Source: Actinoplanes solisilvae (GTDB lineage: Bacteria > Actinomycetota > Actinomycetes > Mycobacteriales > Micromonosporaceae). From it: a DNA stretch of 64,000 nt. Location: NCBI RefSeq assembly GCF_003999975.1, contig NZ_RJAC01000009.1, positions 1 through 64,000 on the forward strand, in the 5' to 3' direction. A model generated the notes under the pieces. The model did no database searches, was not told the DNA's origin, and was given only the letters and a program-made list of their open reading frames with translations. Both the position numbers and the translations under genes were made by a program. Positions 49,470 through 58,975 of this stretch are shown here, one piece after another; position 1 is the stretch's first letter; every line of letters begins with the position of its first letter.

Positions 49470-50273
49470 CAGAACGCCGCCGTGGTTGGGGTTGTGGCCA
49501 CCGTCGCCGAGCGCGAGCCGGAAGTCGTAACCGGCCTCGGCCAGCGCCGCCGCGACGCGCAGGTTGGCCGCGAGCCAGTTCGACTCGGGCTCGTTCCACC
49601 GCAGATCGCGATGGCCGGCCTGCATGAAGATGCGTAGAGCCTTGCGGGGAACCCGCCCGATCAATTCGGGGTACGGGTTCCCGCCGGGCATCTGCACGAA
49701 GCTCGACAGGCAGCACATCACCCGCCGGAACCGGTCTTCGCGAAGCCAAGCGACCGTGAACGCGCCGTTACCGCCGCTGCTGCCGCCGCAGATGCCCCAC
49801 TGATCCGGGTCCTCGCTGATCGACCATCGCTGCTGGACGGTAGGCAGAATCTCCCGCAGCAGGAAGCGGGCCAGCCGATCGTCGAAGGCGTCGTACTCCA
49901 CGTTGCGGTTCTTGGGGTTGGGCGCGCCGACAATCACACCCGGGTCGACGAACACCCCGATCGTCACCGGCAGGTCACCCTGATGAATGAGATTGTCCAG
50001 CACGATCGCGCCTCGAACCTGCCCCTCGGGATCCAGATACCACTGGCCGTCGAGGAACACGATCAGCGACGCCGGTTGCGACGGTCGGTATTGAGCGGGC
50101 ACATGCACCCAGAACTTCCGCGACGTACCCGGGTAGATCTCGCTGATGTCCCCAGCGAACTCGACGGTCTGCCCGACCGGAACACCCGCCTGCCGGCACG
50201 AGTCGGGCCCATACGCATACCGAACATCCGACTGGTCAACCGGCAGCGAACGATACGGCACGACCTCGGTCAC
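49425..50273 (-). CDS. Esterase-D-like alpha/beta hydrolase
   Basis: A protein of about 282 aa from GTG 50273 (a longer start at 50309 is possible). It has the esterase/enterochelin-esterase fold: 'FWVHVPAQYRPSQPASLIVF', 'LDGQWYLD', nucleophile elbow 'WGICGGSSGGNGAFTVAW' (Ser in Gly-x-Ser-x-Gly), and a late 'LGDGGHNPNHGG' that supplies the His. No signal peptide. Members hydrolyse acyl esters, including siderophore and carbohydrate esters. Substrate unknown. Confidence 0.78.
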   Translation of the reverse strand: MTEVVPYRSLPVDQSDVRYAYGPDSCRQAGVPVGQTVEFAGDISEIYPGTSRKFWVHVPAQYRPSQPASLIVFLDGQWYLDPEGQVRGAIVLDNLIHQGDLPVTIGVFVDPGVIVGAPNPKNRNVEYDAFDDRLARFLLREILPTVQQRWSISEDPDQWGICGGSSGGNGAFTVAWLREDRFRRVMCCLSSFVQMPGGNPYPELIGRVPRKALRIFMQAGHRDLRWNEPESNWLAANLRVAAALAEAGYDFRLALGDGGHNPNHGGVLLPDALRWLWRRVGG

Positions 50274-50474
50274 CCCGGCACCGTAGGTGGGCAATGCTCG
50301 GCTCCACAAGGGCGTTTCCCGGCGGTCAGCAGTCGTCGGCCCGATGCAGAACCGATGCGAGCTCGGTCAACACCTGCAGGGCATCCTAGGAACCTAGTCT
50401 GTCAGGGGACCTCGCGAGCGCTCCACTGTCGACCTCGATGAGCGTGGATGGCGCGCGGATGTCAGCATGGAACC

Positions 50475-51026
50475 ATGATCAACTCGCCGCGCTTGATACG
50501 AGCCGTTCCGAAGGCTTCCTGGCTGCCGGCGGGCAGTACGGCGGAGATCTGGGGCGGGGCGGACATCGACGCTCCGGAACCTGCGGTGATCGTTCGGCTG
50601 CTCGTGCAGCGAGACGGCCCGGGCGGCCGGGAACTGTTCTGCGTTTCGGGAGCCAGAGGACCCGATCTGCCCACGGTCTTCCTCGGTGGCCCGGACGGAT
50701 GGCGGCCCGCGAAGGAGGGCGTGTCCGCGCTGACGCGGCAATACCTCGGCACGGATGCCCCGACCCGATGCGTGGGCTTCGTCCGGAACATCGTGCCGCG
50801 GGCCGACGACTCCTACCGGCTGCCCGTGCCGGTGGCTCACGTGCCGGTCTTCACTCCTCACGATCCCACGCTCCAACCGGCCGAGGACACCGGCGAATGG
50901 ATCGGCGAGCTCCAGGCGGCCACGCTGCTGCGGGAACGCCACTGGTGGCTGATCGCCCGCGACACGCTCGGCTGGACCGACAGCCCGGTCCGGCGCTGGC
51001 GACGCGCCGGTCAGGACGGCGGGTAG
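50475..51026 (+). CDS. Hypothetical protein, possibly NUDIX-fold
   Basis: A 183-aa product from ATG 50475. The strand pattern 'EPAVIVRLLVQRDGPGGREL' then 'VSGARGPDLPTVFLGGPDGW' and 'TRCVGFVRNIVPRADDSYRL' recalls NUDIX domains, but the Gly-x5-Glu-x7-Arg-Glu-x-x-Glu-Glu box is not recognisable, so I do not claim hydrolase activity. The C-terminal helices contain 'RHWWLIARDTLGW'. It ends in a 16-bp convergent overlap with the NTF2-like gene. Function unknown. Confidence 0.5.
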   Translation: MINSPRLIRAVPKASWLPAGSTAEIWGGADIDAPEPAVIVRLLVQRDGPGGRELFCVSGARGPDLPTVFLGGPDGWRPAKEGVSALTRQYLGTDAPTRCVGFVRNIVPRADDSYRLPVPVAHVPVFTPHDPTLQPAEDTGEWIGELQAATLLRERHWWLIARDTLGWTDSPVRRWRRAGQDGG

Positions 51027-51421
51027 TCGCCGTGGCGGTGGACTATGCGCCACTCTCCGGCCTCGCGGCGGTAGAGGTGGGTGACTCGGAGGGTGCACTT
51101 CTCGGGTTGGCCGTCGATCTCGAACGACTTGTGTTCGAAGGCCACCGTGTACGCCAGGTCGCCGCTCGCGCCGGCCGCGATGAGCTCCAGGTCGTAGGAG
51201 AGCAGCGGCTTGCCTTCGAACTGCCCGGCCAGCCACTGGAACGTCTGGTCGACCGAAGCCCAGCCCTGCCGTACGGGGACGGCCGCACCGAAGAGCGTGA
51301 CAGGGTCGTTCTGCGACCAGGTCGCCGTACGGGCTGAGTTGTCGCCACGGCACAGGGCGCGTTCGGCTTCGATCTGGCGCGGCAACATCTCGGTCAGGAA
51401 CTCGTCCACCTTTGAGGGCAT
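51011..51421 (-). CDS. NTF2-like (SnoaL/DUF4440) protein
   Basis: A 136-aa cone-shaped-fold protein: helix 'LPRQIEAERALCRGDNSART', 'SQNDPVTLFGAAVPVRQGWA', then strands 'LELIAAGASGDLAYTVAFEH' and 'LRVTHLYRREAGEWRIVHRH', the standard end of SnoaL-like domains that bind or modify small hydrophobic ligands. Substrate unknown. A terminator-like hairpin of the glycosidase operon lies just upstream of it. Confidence 0.82.
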   Translation of the reverse strand: MPSKVDEFLTEMLPRQIEAERALCRGDNSARTATWSQNDPVTLFGAAVPVRQGWASVDQTFQWLAGQFEGKPLLSYDLELIAAGASGDLAYTVAFEHKSFEIDGQPEKCTLRVTHLYRREAGEWRIVHRHGDYPPS

Positions 51422-51441
51422 GAAAACAGCGTGCCCCCGTA

Positions 51442-51470
51442 CGCCCGGCGGCGTCCATCGCCGCCGGGCG
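51442..51470 (-). terminator. Terminator of the glycosidase operon
   Basis: A 12-bp perfect stem CGCCCGGCGGCG (51442-51453) / CGCCGCCGGGCG (51459-51470), loop tccat, 12 bp past the GH43 stop codon on the minus strand. Confidence 0.75.
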
Positions 51471-51482
51471 TCGGATCGGGGA

Positions 51483-52916
51483 CTACTCGCCGGAGGGTGC
51501 CGTCAGGGTGACGCCCAGGCCGACCGGGGTGCCGAAGTTCGGCGTGCCGTCGGCGTTCCAGGTGAACTTCTGGGCCCGGGTAGAGCGGTTCATGTCGCAG
51601 TTGCCGTTCGGGTTGGTGGTGGCGTGGTAGACCATCCAGTCCTCGGTGCCGTCGGGTGACTTGAAGAAGCCGCCGTGCCCAGGGCCGTAGACGCCGGCCG
51701 CGTTGTTGCGCTGGAAGACCGGCTGCGGCGACTTGACCCAGGAGGACGAGTTGAGCGGGTCACCGCCGTTGTAGGTGAGCATGCCGAGCTTGTATTCGGC
51801 GGTGGAGCAGTGCGAGGCCGAGTAGATGATGAACGTCCTGCCGTTGCGTTGCAGCACCTCGGCGCCCTCGTTGACCGCCCCGCCGACGGTCTCCCAGCTC
51901 AGCGTCGGCGTGGACAGCACCCGCCGCGTGCCGGCCTCCGTCCATGGGTTGGACAGCTCGCGGATGAAGTTGGGCTGCGAGCCGGTGTAGTACGTGCCGA
52001 GCAGGTACATCTTGCCGTTGAGCTGCAGGATGCTCGGGTCGAGTTCCCACGTGTTGTTCTGCGTCGGGTCGAGCAGGTCGGCCTTGAACGTGTAGGGCCC
52101 CATCGGGTCGGTGCCCGCCGACTCGAGGACGTGGATGCGCTGCGTACCGAGGTTGAAGGGCTCCTGCCCGGCGGTGTAGTAGAAGTACCACCGCAGCCCG
52201 TTCGGCCCGTTGAGCAGGTGGAACTCGGGCGCCCACATGGTGCCGGCCCCGTTGGGCCGGGTCAGGTTGAAGATGACCTGGTCGGTGGCGGTCGCGAGCC
52301 CGGCGAGGGTGGTCGCCCGGCGCATCGTGATCGTCCGGTTCCAGGTGGTCGTGGCCAGGTAGTAGTAGCCGTTGTAGTGGGTCAGCCACGGGTCGGGACC
52401 CTGCTGCTTCAACGGGTTGGTGAAGGTGCGTCCCGGCGGCGGTGTGGTCGGATAGCCGGCCAGCCGCCACACCCGGGCCGCCGCCGTCGTGCACGGCAAC
52501 TGGATCAGGCCGGCCGCCGTGCCATTGGCCGCGATGCACTTTCCCGAATGCGCGGCCGCCAGCTGGAACGTGTTCGTGGCGACCGGACGCAGCTGGAAGC
52601 GCTGGTTGTTCTGGTTGTTGCAGGACCATTGGATGATCGCCGCGTTGTCGGCCGTGCTGGCCGCGTTCACGTCGACGCACAGGCCGGCCGGGGTCTGGAT
52701 CGTGTAGTTGTCCCCTACCGGGGTCAGCGTGAACGTCTGGGCGCACGCGGCCTGGGTGAGCTGGTTCCCCGAGGACGGGGTGGTCACGCAGTTGCTGGTC
52801 GAGGTGTTGGCGATCGTGCTGGTGAAGGCAACCGCGGCCGAGGCGCGGCCGGGGATCAGGAGGGTGAGCAGCATCGTCGCCGCGACGATGGCCGCCCGGA
52901 CTCGGGTGACATGCAT
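51483..52916 (-). CDS. Secreted GH43 arabinosidase-type enzyme with ricin-type lectin module
   Basis: A 477-aa protein with a signal peptide (about 1-28). A ricin-B/CBM13-like module runs from about 35 to 155 ('TIQTPAGLCVDVNAASTADN', 'FQLAAAHSGKCIAANGT'). A GH43 five-bladed propeller follows with the three acidic residues: Asp175 in 'QQGPDPWLTHYNGYYYLA', Asp293 in 'WELDPSILQLNGKMYLL' and Glu350 in 'GGAVNEGAEVLQRNGRTFII'. GH43 enzymes are inverting alpha-L-arabinofuranosidases, beta-xylosidases or arabinanases. Last gene of a three-gene operon (9-bp gap after GH127). Confidence 0.9.
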   Translation of the reverse strand: MHVTRVRAAIVAATMLLTLLIPGRASAAVAFTSTIANTSTSNCVTTPSSGNQLTQAACAQTFTLTPVGDNYTIQTPAGLCVDVNAASTADNAAIIQWSCNNQNNQRFQLRPVATNTFQLAAAHSGKCIAANGTAAGLIQLPCTTAAARVWRLAGYPTTPPPGRTFTNPLKQQGPDPWLTHYNGYYYLATTTWNRTITMRRATTLAGLATATDQVIFNLTRPNGAGTMWAPEFHLLNGPNGLRWYFYYTAGQEPFNLGTQRIHVLESAGTDPMGPYTFKADLLDPTQNNTWELDPSILQLNGKMYLLGTYYTGSQPNFIRELSNPWTEAGTRRVLSTPTLSWETVGGAVNEGAEVLQRNGRTFIIYSASHCSTAEYKLGMLTYNGGDPLNSSSWVKSPQPVFQRNNAAGVYGPGHGGFFKSPDGTEDWMVYHATTNPNGNCDMNRSTRAQKFTWNADGTPNFGTPVGLGVTLTAPSGE

Positions 52917-52925
52917 CAGGACTCC

Positions 52926-55331
52926 TCAGGTGCCGCTGGAGTAGAGGGAGCTGACCTCCGACGCCGACAGCGCCCGGCCGTACAGCCGCACGTTGTCGAG
53001 AGCGCCGTCGAGGTAGGGATCGGCGTACTGCGATCGCCCGAGCCAGTTGCGCGTCGTCGCCCCGAGCGAGGACGGCGACAGGGTCAACCCGGTGTTGCGG
53101 GCCACTTCGGCGCCGTTCACGTAGAGCACGCCCAGGTTCCCACTGCGCGTGACGGACACGTGGGTCCAGGCGTTGACGGCAAGCGCAGGACCGTCGATCC
53201 GTTGCTCGGAACCCGATCCCCCGGTCGTGATGGCGAATCGGAGCCCCCCGGCCGAGGACCGCGGCGAGATGAACATGTACGCCGAGGTGCCCGTCCCGAA
53301 GTCGAGAAGCCGGCTCCACGTCGTCACCGTGTCGAGCCGCGCCCACAGAGCGACCGTGAAGTTCGACGCCCCCGACAGAATCCCGGACGGCAGGGCCGCA
53401 TATCCCGCCGTGCCGTCGAGATTCAGAGCGTTTCCCGTACGCCCGGTGACGTACCCGGCGCTGTAAACCGTCGCGGTGCGCCCGTTCCCGCTGGCATCGG
53501 CCGGCGACCCGTCGAACGGATAATGCGCGACGAACGGCGAACCGGTCACCGACCAATAGACGCTGTACCGCTGCCCGTGCACCTTGTAGAACGGCTGCAG
53601 CGCGACACCTCCCGCCGACGTCGGTGTCAGCGTGGCCGGGTCGAGCGACGGCAGAGCACTCAGATTCTGCGATCCGAAAAGCCCGCCCAGGACGATCGGC
53701 CCGAGCTTGATCGCCTGCGTGGTGCTGCTGTCGGGGGTCGATTCCCGGGTCAGCGCCATCGGCAGCGTCACGTCCACCACGTCACCCGACACCCACGTGC
53801 GATTCAGAACGGCGTAGGCACCGGTCGCGGGCGTCGTGGCCGCGCCACCGTTGACGCGGATCTGCGCCCCCGCGGCCCAGGCCGGAATGCGGATGCGCAT
53901 CGTGAACACGCCCGAACCGGTGACGGTCAGCCGGGTCGAGCCCGCGTCCGGAAACGACGTCTCCTGCCGGATCGTGCGACCGTTCCAGGTCAGCACCGAC
54001 GGGATGAACAGATTGACGTAGAGCGTGCTGCCGCCGTCGTGGAAGTAGATGGTGTCGCCGAACTTGGTGTTGCTCTCCATCCCCGTCCCGTGGCAGCAGA
54101 CGAAACTGTTGTAGTCGTTGCTGTACGTCTTGATGCCGCCGGCCCGCAGAGGCACGTAGTAGCACTGGAACCCGTGGGACGAGTTCGGGTCCTGCGACGC
54201 CAGGATGTGGTTGTAGAGGGCCTTCTCGTAGTAGTCGAGATAGTCGGCCCGGGTGGGATTCGTGAAGAACAGCTGCCGCGAGAGCTTCAACATGTTGTAC
54301 GAGTTGCAGCACTCCGCCGTCGTGTCGGACAGCTCGCTCGCAATCCGGTCGGGCAGCCCGAAGTACTCGCCGTTCGAGTTCCCGCCGATCGCGTACGTGT
54401 GATGACGCGTGACGATGTCCCAGAAATTCACGGCGATGTCGCGATACCGCGTGCTGCCGGTGGCGTGGTACTCGCGGATCGCCCCGAGCACCTTCGGGAT
54501 CTGCGTGTTGGCGTGATAGTTGTTCAGCGCGTCCTGGTTGTTGGCGAGCGGGTTGAACACCTCGTCGTGGTCGAAGTGCTGCGCCGCCGCGAGGTGCGCC
54601 GCGTCCCCGGTGAGCTGGTAAAGGTTGGTCAGCACCTCGTTCATGCCGCCGAACTCGGTGTCGAGCATGTTCTGCCGCTGCGTCTGGGTGAGCCGGTCGT
54701 TGCGGAACTTGACCCACGACGCCATGCCGAGCAGCACAGTCAGCGCCTGCGAATTACCCGCGAGCAGATGCATGTCGAGCAGCCCGGCCATGATCTTGTG
54801 CAGCGTGTAGTACGGCGCCCACACGCTCTGCCGCGCCTCGACCCGGTCGATGAAGCTCTCCGGGAACGCGCTCAGATAACCCGTGTTGTAACCGGCGGTC
54901 GCCGCTCGCGCCTGGCATTGCGCCAGCACGGCGACGATCTGATCACCCTTCGTCCGGTACGCCGTGTCGCCCGTACCGGCGTACGCCTGGGCCAGACCGG
55001 TCAGGAGGTGACCGGTCGAGTGCCCGCGCAGCTCGGTGCTGGGCGATTCCCAGCCGCCGCAAGCGGTCGCCGACGAGGACAGCCCGACGTTGAGGCGGAA
55101 GGTGTGCAGCATCCGGTCGTTGTTGAGGAACAGCAGGTACGACTGGATGCGGGCGGCGTTGGCGGTGAAGACGCTGGGCAGTAGCTGCACGGCCGACAGC
55201 GGGAAAGCGTACGCGGAAACGCCGGTGTCGGGACGGGCAGCGGCCGATGCCGGGCTCGAGGAGAGGCCGACCGCCCCCACCCCGGCGACCGCGGCGGACC
55301 CGGCGAGCAGGGTTCGTCGTGTCAGGTTCAT
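52926..55331 (-). CDS. Secreted GH127 beta-L-arabinofuranosidase with LamG module
   Basis: An 801-aa protein starting at ATG 55331 with a twin-arginine-like signal ('MNLTRRTLLAGSAAVAGVGA'). The GH127 (DUF1680) barrel shows Glu232 in 'FGGMNEVLTNLYQL' and the zinc/catalytic set Glu340-Cys341-Cys342 ('TTAECCNSYNML') and Cys412-Cys413 ('FVCCHGTGMES'). In this family a Cys nucleophile and Zn ion retain configuration. A beta-sandwich follows, then a LamG/concanavalin-like carbohydrate-binding domain (about 640-800). Its start shares one base with the stop of the upstream gene (TGATG), so it is translationally coupled. Confidence 0.9.
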   Translation of the reverse strand: MNLTRRTLLAGSAAVAGVGAVGLSSSPASAAARPDTGVSAYAFPLSAVQLLPSVFTANAARIQSYLLFLNNDRMLHTFRLNVGLSSSATACGGWESPSTELRGHSTGHLLTGLAQAYAGTGDTAYRTKGDQIVAVLAQCQARAATAGYNTGYLSAFPESFIDRVEARQSVWAPYYTLHKIMAGLLDMHLLAGNSQALTVLLGMASWVKFRNDRLTQTQRQNMLDTEFGGMNEVLTNLYQLTGDAAHLAAAQHFDHDEVFNPLANNQDALNNYHANTQIPKVLGAIREYHATGSTRYRDIAVNFWDIVTRHHTYAIGGNSNGEYFGLPDRIASELSDTTAECCNSYNMLKLSRQLFFTNPTRADYLDYYEKALYNHILASQDPNSSHGFQCYYVPLRAGGIKTYSNDYNSFVCCHGTGMESNTKFGDTIYFHDGGSTLYVNLFIPSVLTWNGRTIRQETSFPDAGSTRLTVTGSGVFTMRIRIPAWAAGAQIRVNGGAATTPATGAYAVLNRTWVSGDVVDVTLPMALTRESTPDSSTTQAIKLGPIVLGGLFGSQNLSALPSLDPATLTPTSAGGVALQPFYKVHGQRYSVYWSVTGSPFVAHYPFDGSPADASGNGRTATVYSAGYVTGRTGNALNLDGTAGYAALPSGILSGASNFTVALWARLDTVTTWSRLLDFGTGTSAYMFISPRSSAGGLRFAITTGGSGSEQRIDGPALAVNAWTHVSVTRSGNLGVLYVNGAEVARNTGLTLSPSSLGATTRNWLGRSQYADPYLDGALDNVRLYGRALSASEVSSLYSSGT

Positions 55332-58300
55332 CAGAACGCCTTGATCTCGAGAAGGCCCACCGAGGCGGTGCCGCTGCCGGTCAGGAGAACCCTCAGCCGG
55401 GTGGTGCTCACCGACGAGAAGGTGACGTTGTTGTACTGGTTGATGGCGACCGGGTAGCCCGAGGTGCCGCCCACGTCGACGTACGCGCTGCCGTTCCAGG
55501 CCTGCAGTTTCCAGGACGCCGGGGCCCGGACGCCGCCGTTGTCGTCGAAGAAGTAGACATTGGCGCTGGTCAGCGTCTGGGCCGACGACCACGTCAACTC
55601 CGCCCACTGCTGCCCGGTCTCGGGCCATGTGCCCCACCTGGGGTTGACCGTGTCGTTCGACGAGGCCGGGTCGATGCCGTCGTTCAGCGCCGCCGCGCTC
55701 TCCCACGACGACGTGTAGCTGGCCGAGGGCGTCGCGGTGAGAGCCTTGTTCGTGCCGGCCGGCGGTGGTTCGACCACTCCCCCACCACGGTTGTAGACCT
55801 TCGCCTCGGTGATGCCGGTCTTGAATCCGCTCGCGTGGGTGACCTGAACCCGCAGCCTCGTCGCATTGACGGCGACAAATCGTACGTTGTTGTAGTTGGC
55901 CTGCGGCGACGACGGCGTCTTGACCGCCGAGGCCACGTTGGTCCAGGTGCTGCCGTTCAGATATTGGATCTGGTACGACGCCGGTTGCCGGTAACGGTTG
56001 GTGGCGCGATCGTTGCGGAACCACAGCCGCACCTCGTCCACGGTCCGGGCCTGCCCGAGGTTGAGCTCGAGCCAGTCGGTGGCGTTGGCCGAACCGTACG
56101 TCCCCCACAGCGGCTCATTGATCGGGAAACCGTCGACGGCGTTCGCGCCGTTCGTTCCCGAAGCCGTGTACGACGCCGAGGTGCTCACGCCCTGGGCGAA
56201 GTTCGTAAGGTTGGCGCTCAGGTCGACGCCGGCCTTGTTGAACATGTCGACCATCTGAGTGCTGTTCTGCGTGACCGAGGCGGGCGCCCGCATTCCGGAG
56301 TACGCCTGGTTGTAGAGAACGGTGCCGGTGCCCGAAGGGAATGTGACCGCGCCCGTGTCCGGGTTCCAGACGAAACGCGTCAACCGGTCGACCGTCGCGA
56401 CCCGCGTGCCGTTCACGAAGATCGAATAGCCCTGTGGAATTCCGCTGTAGCGGGTGATCCCGTCGGCCGGGTCGTCCCAGACGATGCTCAGATCGGCGTT
56501 GCGGTAGCGCAGGTTGTTGGCCGCGAAGTGCGTCCAGCCGATGTTGATCGGGCTCAGCTCGACCTGCTTGTCGGAGCGCGGCCGAAGACCCATCACGTCT
56601 TCCACGACAGTCCAGTTGCTGCTGCCGAGGATGTTGTGGTGAATCCAGGACCGGTACGCGATCGTGCTCGTCCCCGCATTCCAGTCGGCCCAGAACTCGT
56701 TGGCGTCAGGCCACTGCGTGTTGCCGCCGACATACTGCGCCCAGGTGTTCCAGTAGAGCAGCTTCTTGTAGTCCTCGGCGCTCATCCACTGGTTCGGGTA
56801 GTTGCGCAGCACCGACGAATAGAGCCGGAACTGCACGGTCGAGTTGATGGTCGAGAAGTTGTTGCTGCCCGGCTGGCCGGCCGCCGCCGCTGCCGCCTTG
56901 TCCTTCTGGTTCGCGGTGAAGAACGGGAAGACCGGATACTCGGCGGGATCGGCGAACAGGCGAAGAGCCTGCCGGTACTCGTCGGTGTTCGGCATCGCCC
57001 CGACCGCGTACGGATAGTAGTTGTTGATTTCCTTCCACGGCACGAGCGCGTTCGTGCCGACGTGCCGATGCTTGATCAGCTTGTTGGGAGAATCCCAGAG
57101 GTACGTCGTGATCGCGTTCTTGATGCGGTCGGCGATCTGCTGCATCTCGGTCGCCTTGGCGGTGTTGCCGATCGCCGTGTAAGCCTGCGCGGCGGCGAGC
57201 GCGCCACTGTAGACGTACGCCGATTCCGCGCGGTCGAGGTTGCCGGCCCGCCAGTGGAACGAAACCGCGTCGGCGTCATTGCCGGTCAACGCGCCCCAGT
57301 CGTACTCGATCAGGCCGTTGTTGTCGTGGTCGTAGTGGCTGAGCTGACCCTTGACGTCGCCCTCGGCGTACTTCGCCAGATTGGCGGCGATCGAAGGCTG
57401 CCCGCCGTGGATCTGATAGCTGCGCCAGGCGGCCTCGGAGATGTACTGCGTGTAGCTGTTCGACCAGTTCTCCGGGTCACCCGGGTTGTCCATGAACCGG
57501 CCGCCCTTCGACGACTGACCCACCGACAACCACGGCCCGTACGACCAGGCGGGGTTGCGCAGATACTTCAGGTCGTCGATGTGCATCGGCTGGGTCAGCG
57601 CGATCGCGTTGTTGTAGCCGAGCGCGCCCTCGACACTGACCGGGAACTGGAAATCCTGCCCGGGAATGTTCGCGTCGAGGAAGTTGAACCGCATCAGCCA
57701 CCAGCGGTAGTAGATCTCCTTCTTGATGGCCGGCTCGGGCACATCGAGATAGGGGACGTTCACTGCCCACCAGCGGTTGTACTCCCGCACGTGACTGGCG
57801 AAGGCATCGGCCGCGGCGGCATTGCGCACGGTGTTGTACTCGGTGGTCGAGTCGGGCAGCTCGGAGGCGGTGAAACCCATCTGCACCTTGACCGTCGTGG
57901 TGGCGCCGGCGGCGACCGTCACGCTGCGGGTAAGGGCGCCACCGGCCGCGGTGAAACTGTCACCGGAGAGCCGTAGACCCAGGGTCGTGAGGTTGTTCTT
58001 CACAGCTCGGGAACCGGTCAGCTCGGAGCCGCTGACCGTGGTCGCGTAGGGCGAGGTGACCCGCAGCGCGACCGTCTGCGAAGAGGTGCCGGTGTTGGTG
58101 ATGGCCAGGTTGTCGACGGCGACGTTGTTCTGGGTGATGAACTTCGTCTGGTTGATGCGAAGCGAACCGTTGGTGTGAACACTCTTCCAGTGGCTGGGCG
58201 CCTGCCAGCGCGAAGAGACCTGCTCGGACCAGGTGCCCGAACCGGCGGTGACGGTGAACGCGGCCTGATCGCTGATGCTCTCCCAGTAGGCCACGGTTCC

Positions 58301-58621
58301 ACCGAAGCCGAGCACCGACGGGGTATGCGTCTTCATGAAGACCGCGCGTCCCCGGCTCATGAGCCAGGTACCGGCGGGGTCGTTGCCGGGACGAGCGAGT
58401 AGGCGGTCCATCCAGAAGTCGGTGCCACCGGCCTCGGCGTCGTAGATGGCCTGCATGGTGTTGCCGGTGGTCATCGCGACCGGCGGCGCGGGGATCGACG
58501 ATGATCCGGAGAAGGTGGGGTATCCGATGGTCTGCGCCGCTTGCGCGGGGGCGGTGGCGACGACTAGGAGCGATCCGGTCAGGACTGCGGTTATCGCGAT
58601 GGCCAGTGGGGGACGTGGCAC
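55331..58621 (-). CDS. Secreted six-hairpin (MGH1/GH63-like) glycosidase with two discoidin domains
   Basis: A 1096-aa protein with a signal peptide (about 1-28). A beta-sandwich region runs to about 290, then an alpha/alpha barrel (about 295-720) with 'IYYRWWLMRFNFLDANIPGQ', 'GWSY'-like 'NPAWSYGPWLSVG', 'NNGLIEYDWGALTGNDAD' and 'QWPDANEFWADWNAGTSTIA', typical of MGH1-like/GH63-related enzymes that act on arabinan or related side chains. Two F5/8 type C modules end the protein (about 800-925 and 945-1096). It is first in the operon with GH127 and GH43, and two CCGAAAA-NN-TTTTCGG sites lie upstream. Exact substrate unknown. Confidence 0.82.
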   Translation of the reverse strand: MPRPPLAIAITAVLTGSLLVVATAPAQAAQTIGYPTFSGSSSIPAPPVAMTTGNTMQAIYDAEAGGTDFWMDRLLARPGNDPAGTWLMSRGRAVFMKTHTPSVLGFGGTVAYWESISDQAAFTVTAGSGTWSEQVSSRWQAPSHWKSVHTNGSLRINQTKFITQNNVAVDNLAITNTGTSSQTVALRVTSPYATTVSGSELTGSRAVKNNLTTLGLRLSGDSFTAAGGALTRSVTVAAGATTTVKVQMGFTASELPDSTTEYNTVRNAAAADAFASHVREYNRWWAVNVPYLDVPEPAIKKEIYYRWWLMRFNFLDANIPGQDFQFPVSVEGALGYNNAIALTQPMHIDDLKYLRNPAWSYGPWLSVGQSSKGGRFMDNPGDPENWSNSYTQYISEAAWRSYQIHGGQPSIAANLAKYAEGDVKGQLSHYDHDNNGLIEYDWGALTGNDADAVSFHWRAGNLDRAESAYVYSGALAAAQAYTAIGNTAKATEMQQIADRIKNAITTYLWDSPNKLIKHRHVGTNALVPWKEINNYYPYAVGAMPNTDEYRQALRLFADPAEYPVFPFFTANQKDKAAAAAAGQPGSNNFSTINSTVQFRLYSSVLRNYPNQWMSAEDYKKLLYWNTWAQYVGGNTQWPDANEFWADWNAGTSTIAYRSWIHHNILGSSNWTVVEDVMGLRPRSDKQVELSPINIGWTHFAANNLRYRNADLSIVWDDPADGITRYSGIPQGYSIFVNGTRVATVDRLTRFVWNPDTGAVTFPSGTGTVLYNQAYSGMRAPASVTQNSTQMVDMFNKAGVDLSANLTNFAQGVSTSASYTASGTNGANAVDGFPINEPLWGTYGSANATDWLELNLGQARTVDEVRLWFRNDRATNRYRQPASYQIQYLNGSTWTNVASAVKTPSSPQANYNNVRFVAVNATRLRVQVTHASGFKTGITEAKVYNRGGGVVEPPPAGTNKALTATPSASYTSSWESAAALNDGIDPASSNDTVNPRWGTWPETGQQWAELTWSSAQTLTSANVYFFDDNGGVRAPASWKLQAWNGSAYVDVGGTSGYPVAINQYNNVTFSSVSTTRLRVLLTGSGTASVGLLEIKAF

Positions 58622-58735
58622 CGCGGCACCTCCTTCGGTTGCGTGCTCGCTCTCCCGATCTGTGCCGGGAGCAGCGGGCGGAGAAGCGGCCGAAGGCGCA
58701 ACACGGCCCGGGTGGGCTGTGCAGGGGGAGAAACG

Positions 58736-58822
58736 CCGAAAACCTTTTCGGGGATGTTTCCATCGAGCTTCGGCGATGTCAACGGGGGTGTTTTCGCTAT
58801 GTGCTACCGAAAAAGTTTTCGG
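58736..58822. promoter_or_regulatory. LacI-type palindromes upstream of the glycosidase operon
   Basis: CCGAAAACCTTTTCGG (58736-58751) and CCGAAAAAGTTTTCGG (58807-58822) share CCGAAAA-NN-TTTTCGG, centres 71 bp apart. Such CGAAAnnTTTCG motifs are known for LacI repressors of hemicellulose genes in actinobacteria. Likely the operators for the operon starting at 58621; the regulator is not in this window. Confidence 0.65.
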
Positions 58823-58928
58823 CTGTATGGCCCTGGTTCACTTGCGCTGGGACGGCCGGGCAGCCTGTGACGGGCGGCAGGCGCTCGGGCACGACGTCAG
58901 CGGGCATGGCCAGCCAGGGTGAGCACCT

Positions 58929-58962
58929 CTTCCGCCCGGTGTTAGGTGACGCCGGGCGGAAG
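58929..58962 (-). terminator. Terminator of the CPBP/ABC operon
   Basis: An 11-bp stem CTTCCGCCCGG (58929-58939) / CCGGGCGGAAG (58952-58962), 14 bp past the permease stop codon on the minus strand. Confidence 0.75.
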
Positions 58963-58975
58963 CGGGCGTGCGGTG

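Noticed and set aside
51675..55184. Very long open frame antisense to the GH43/GH127 genes
   Set aside because: It is an artefact of high third-position GC in the real minus-strand genes; its translation is Arg/Gly/Val-rich with no motif, while the minus strand has catalytic residues and signal peptides.
55247..57976. Long plus-strand frame opposite the 1096-aa glycosidase
   Set aside because: Low-complexity Arg/Val/Gly translation with no domain; the minus-strand protein has clear modules.
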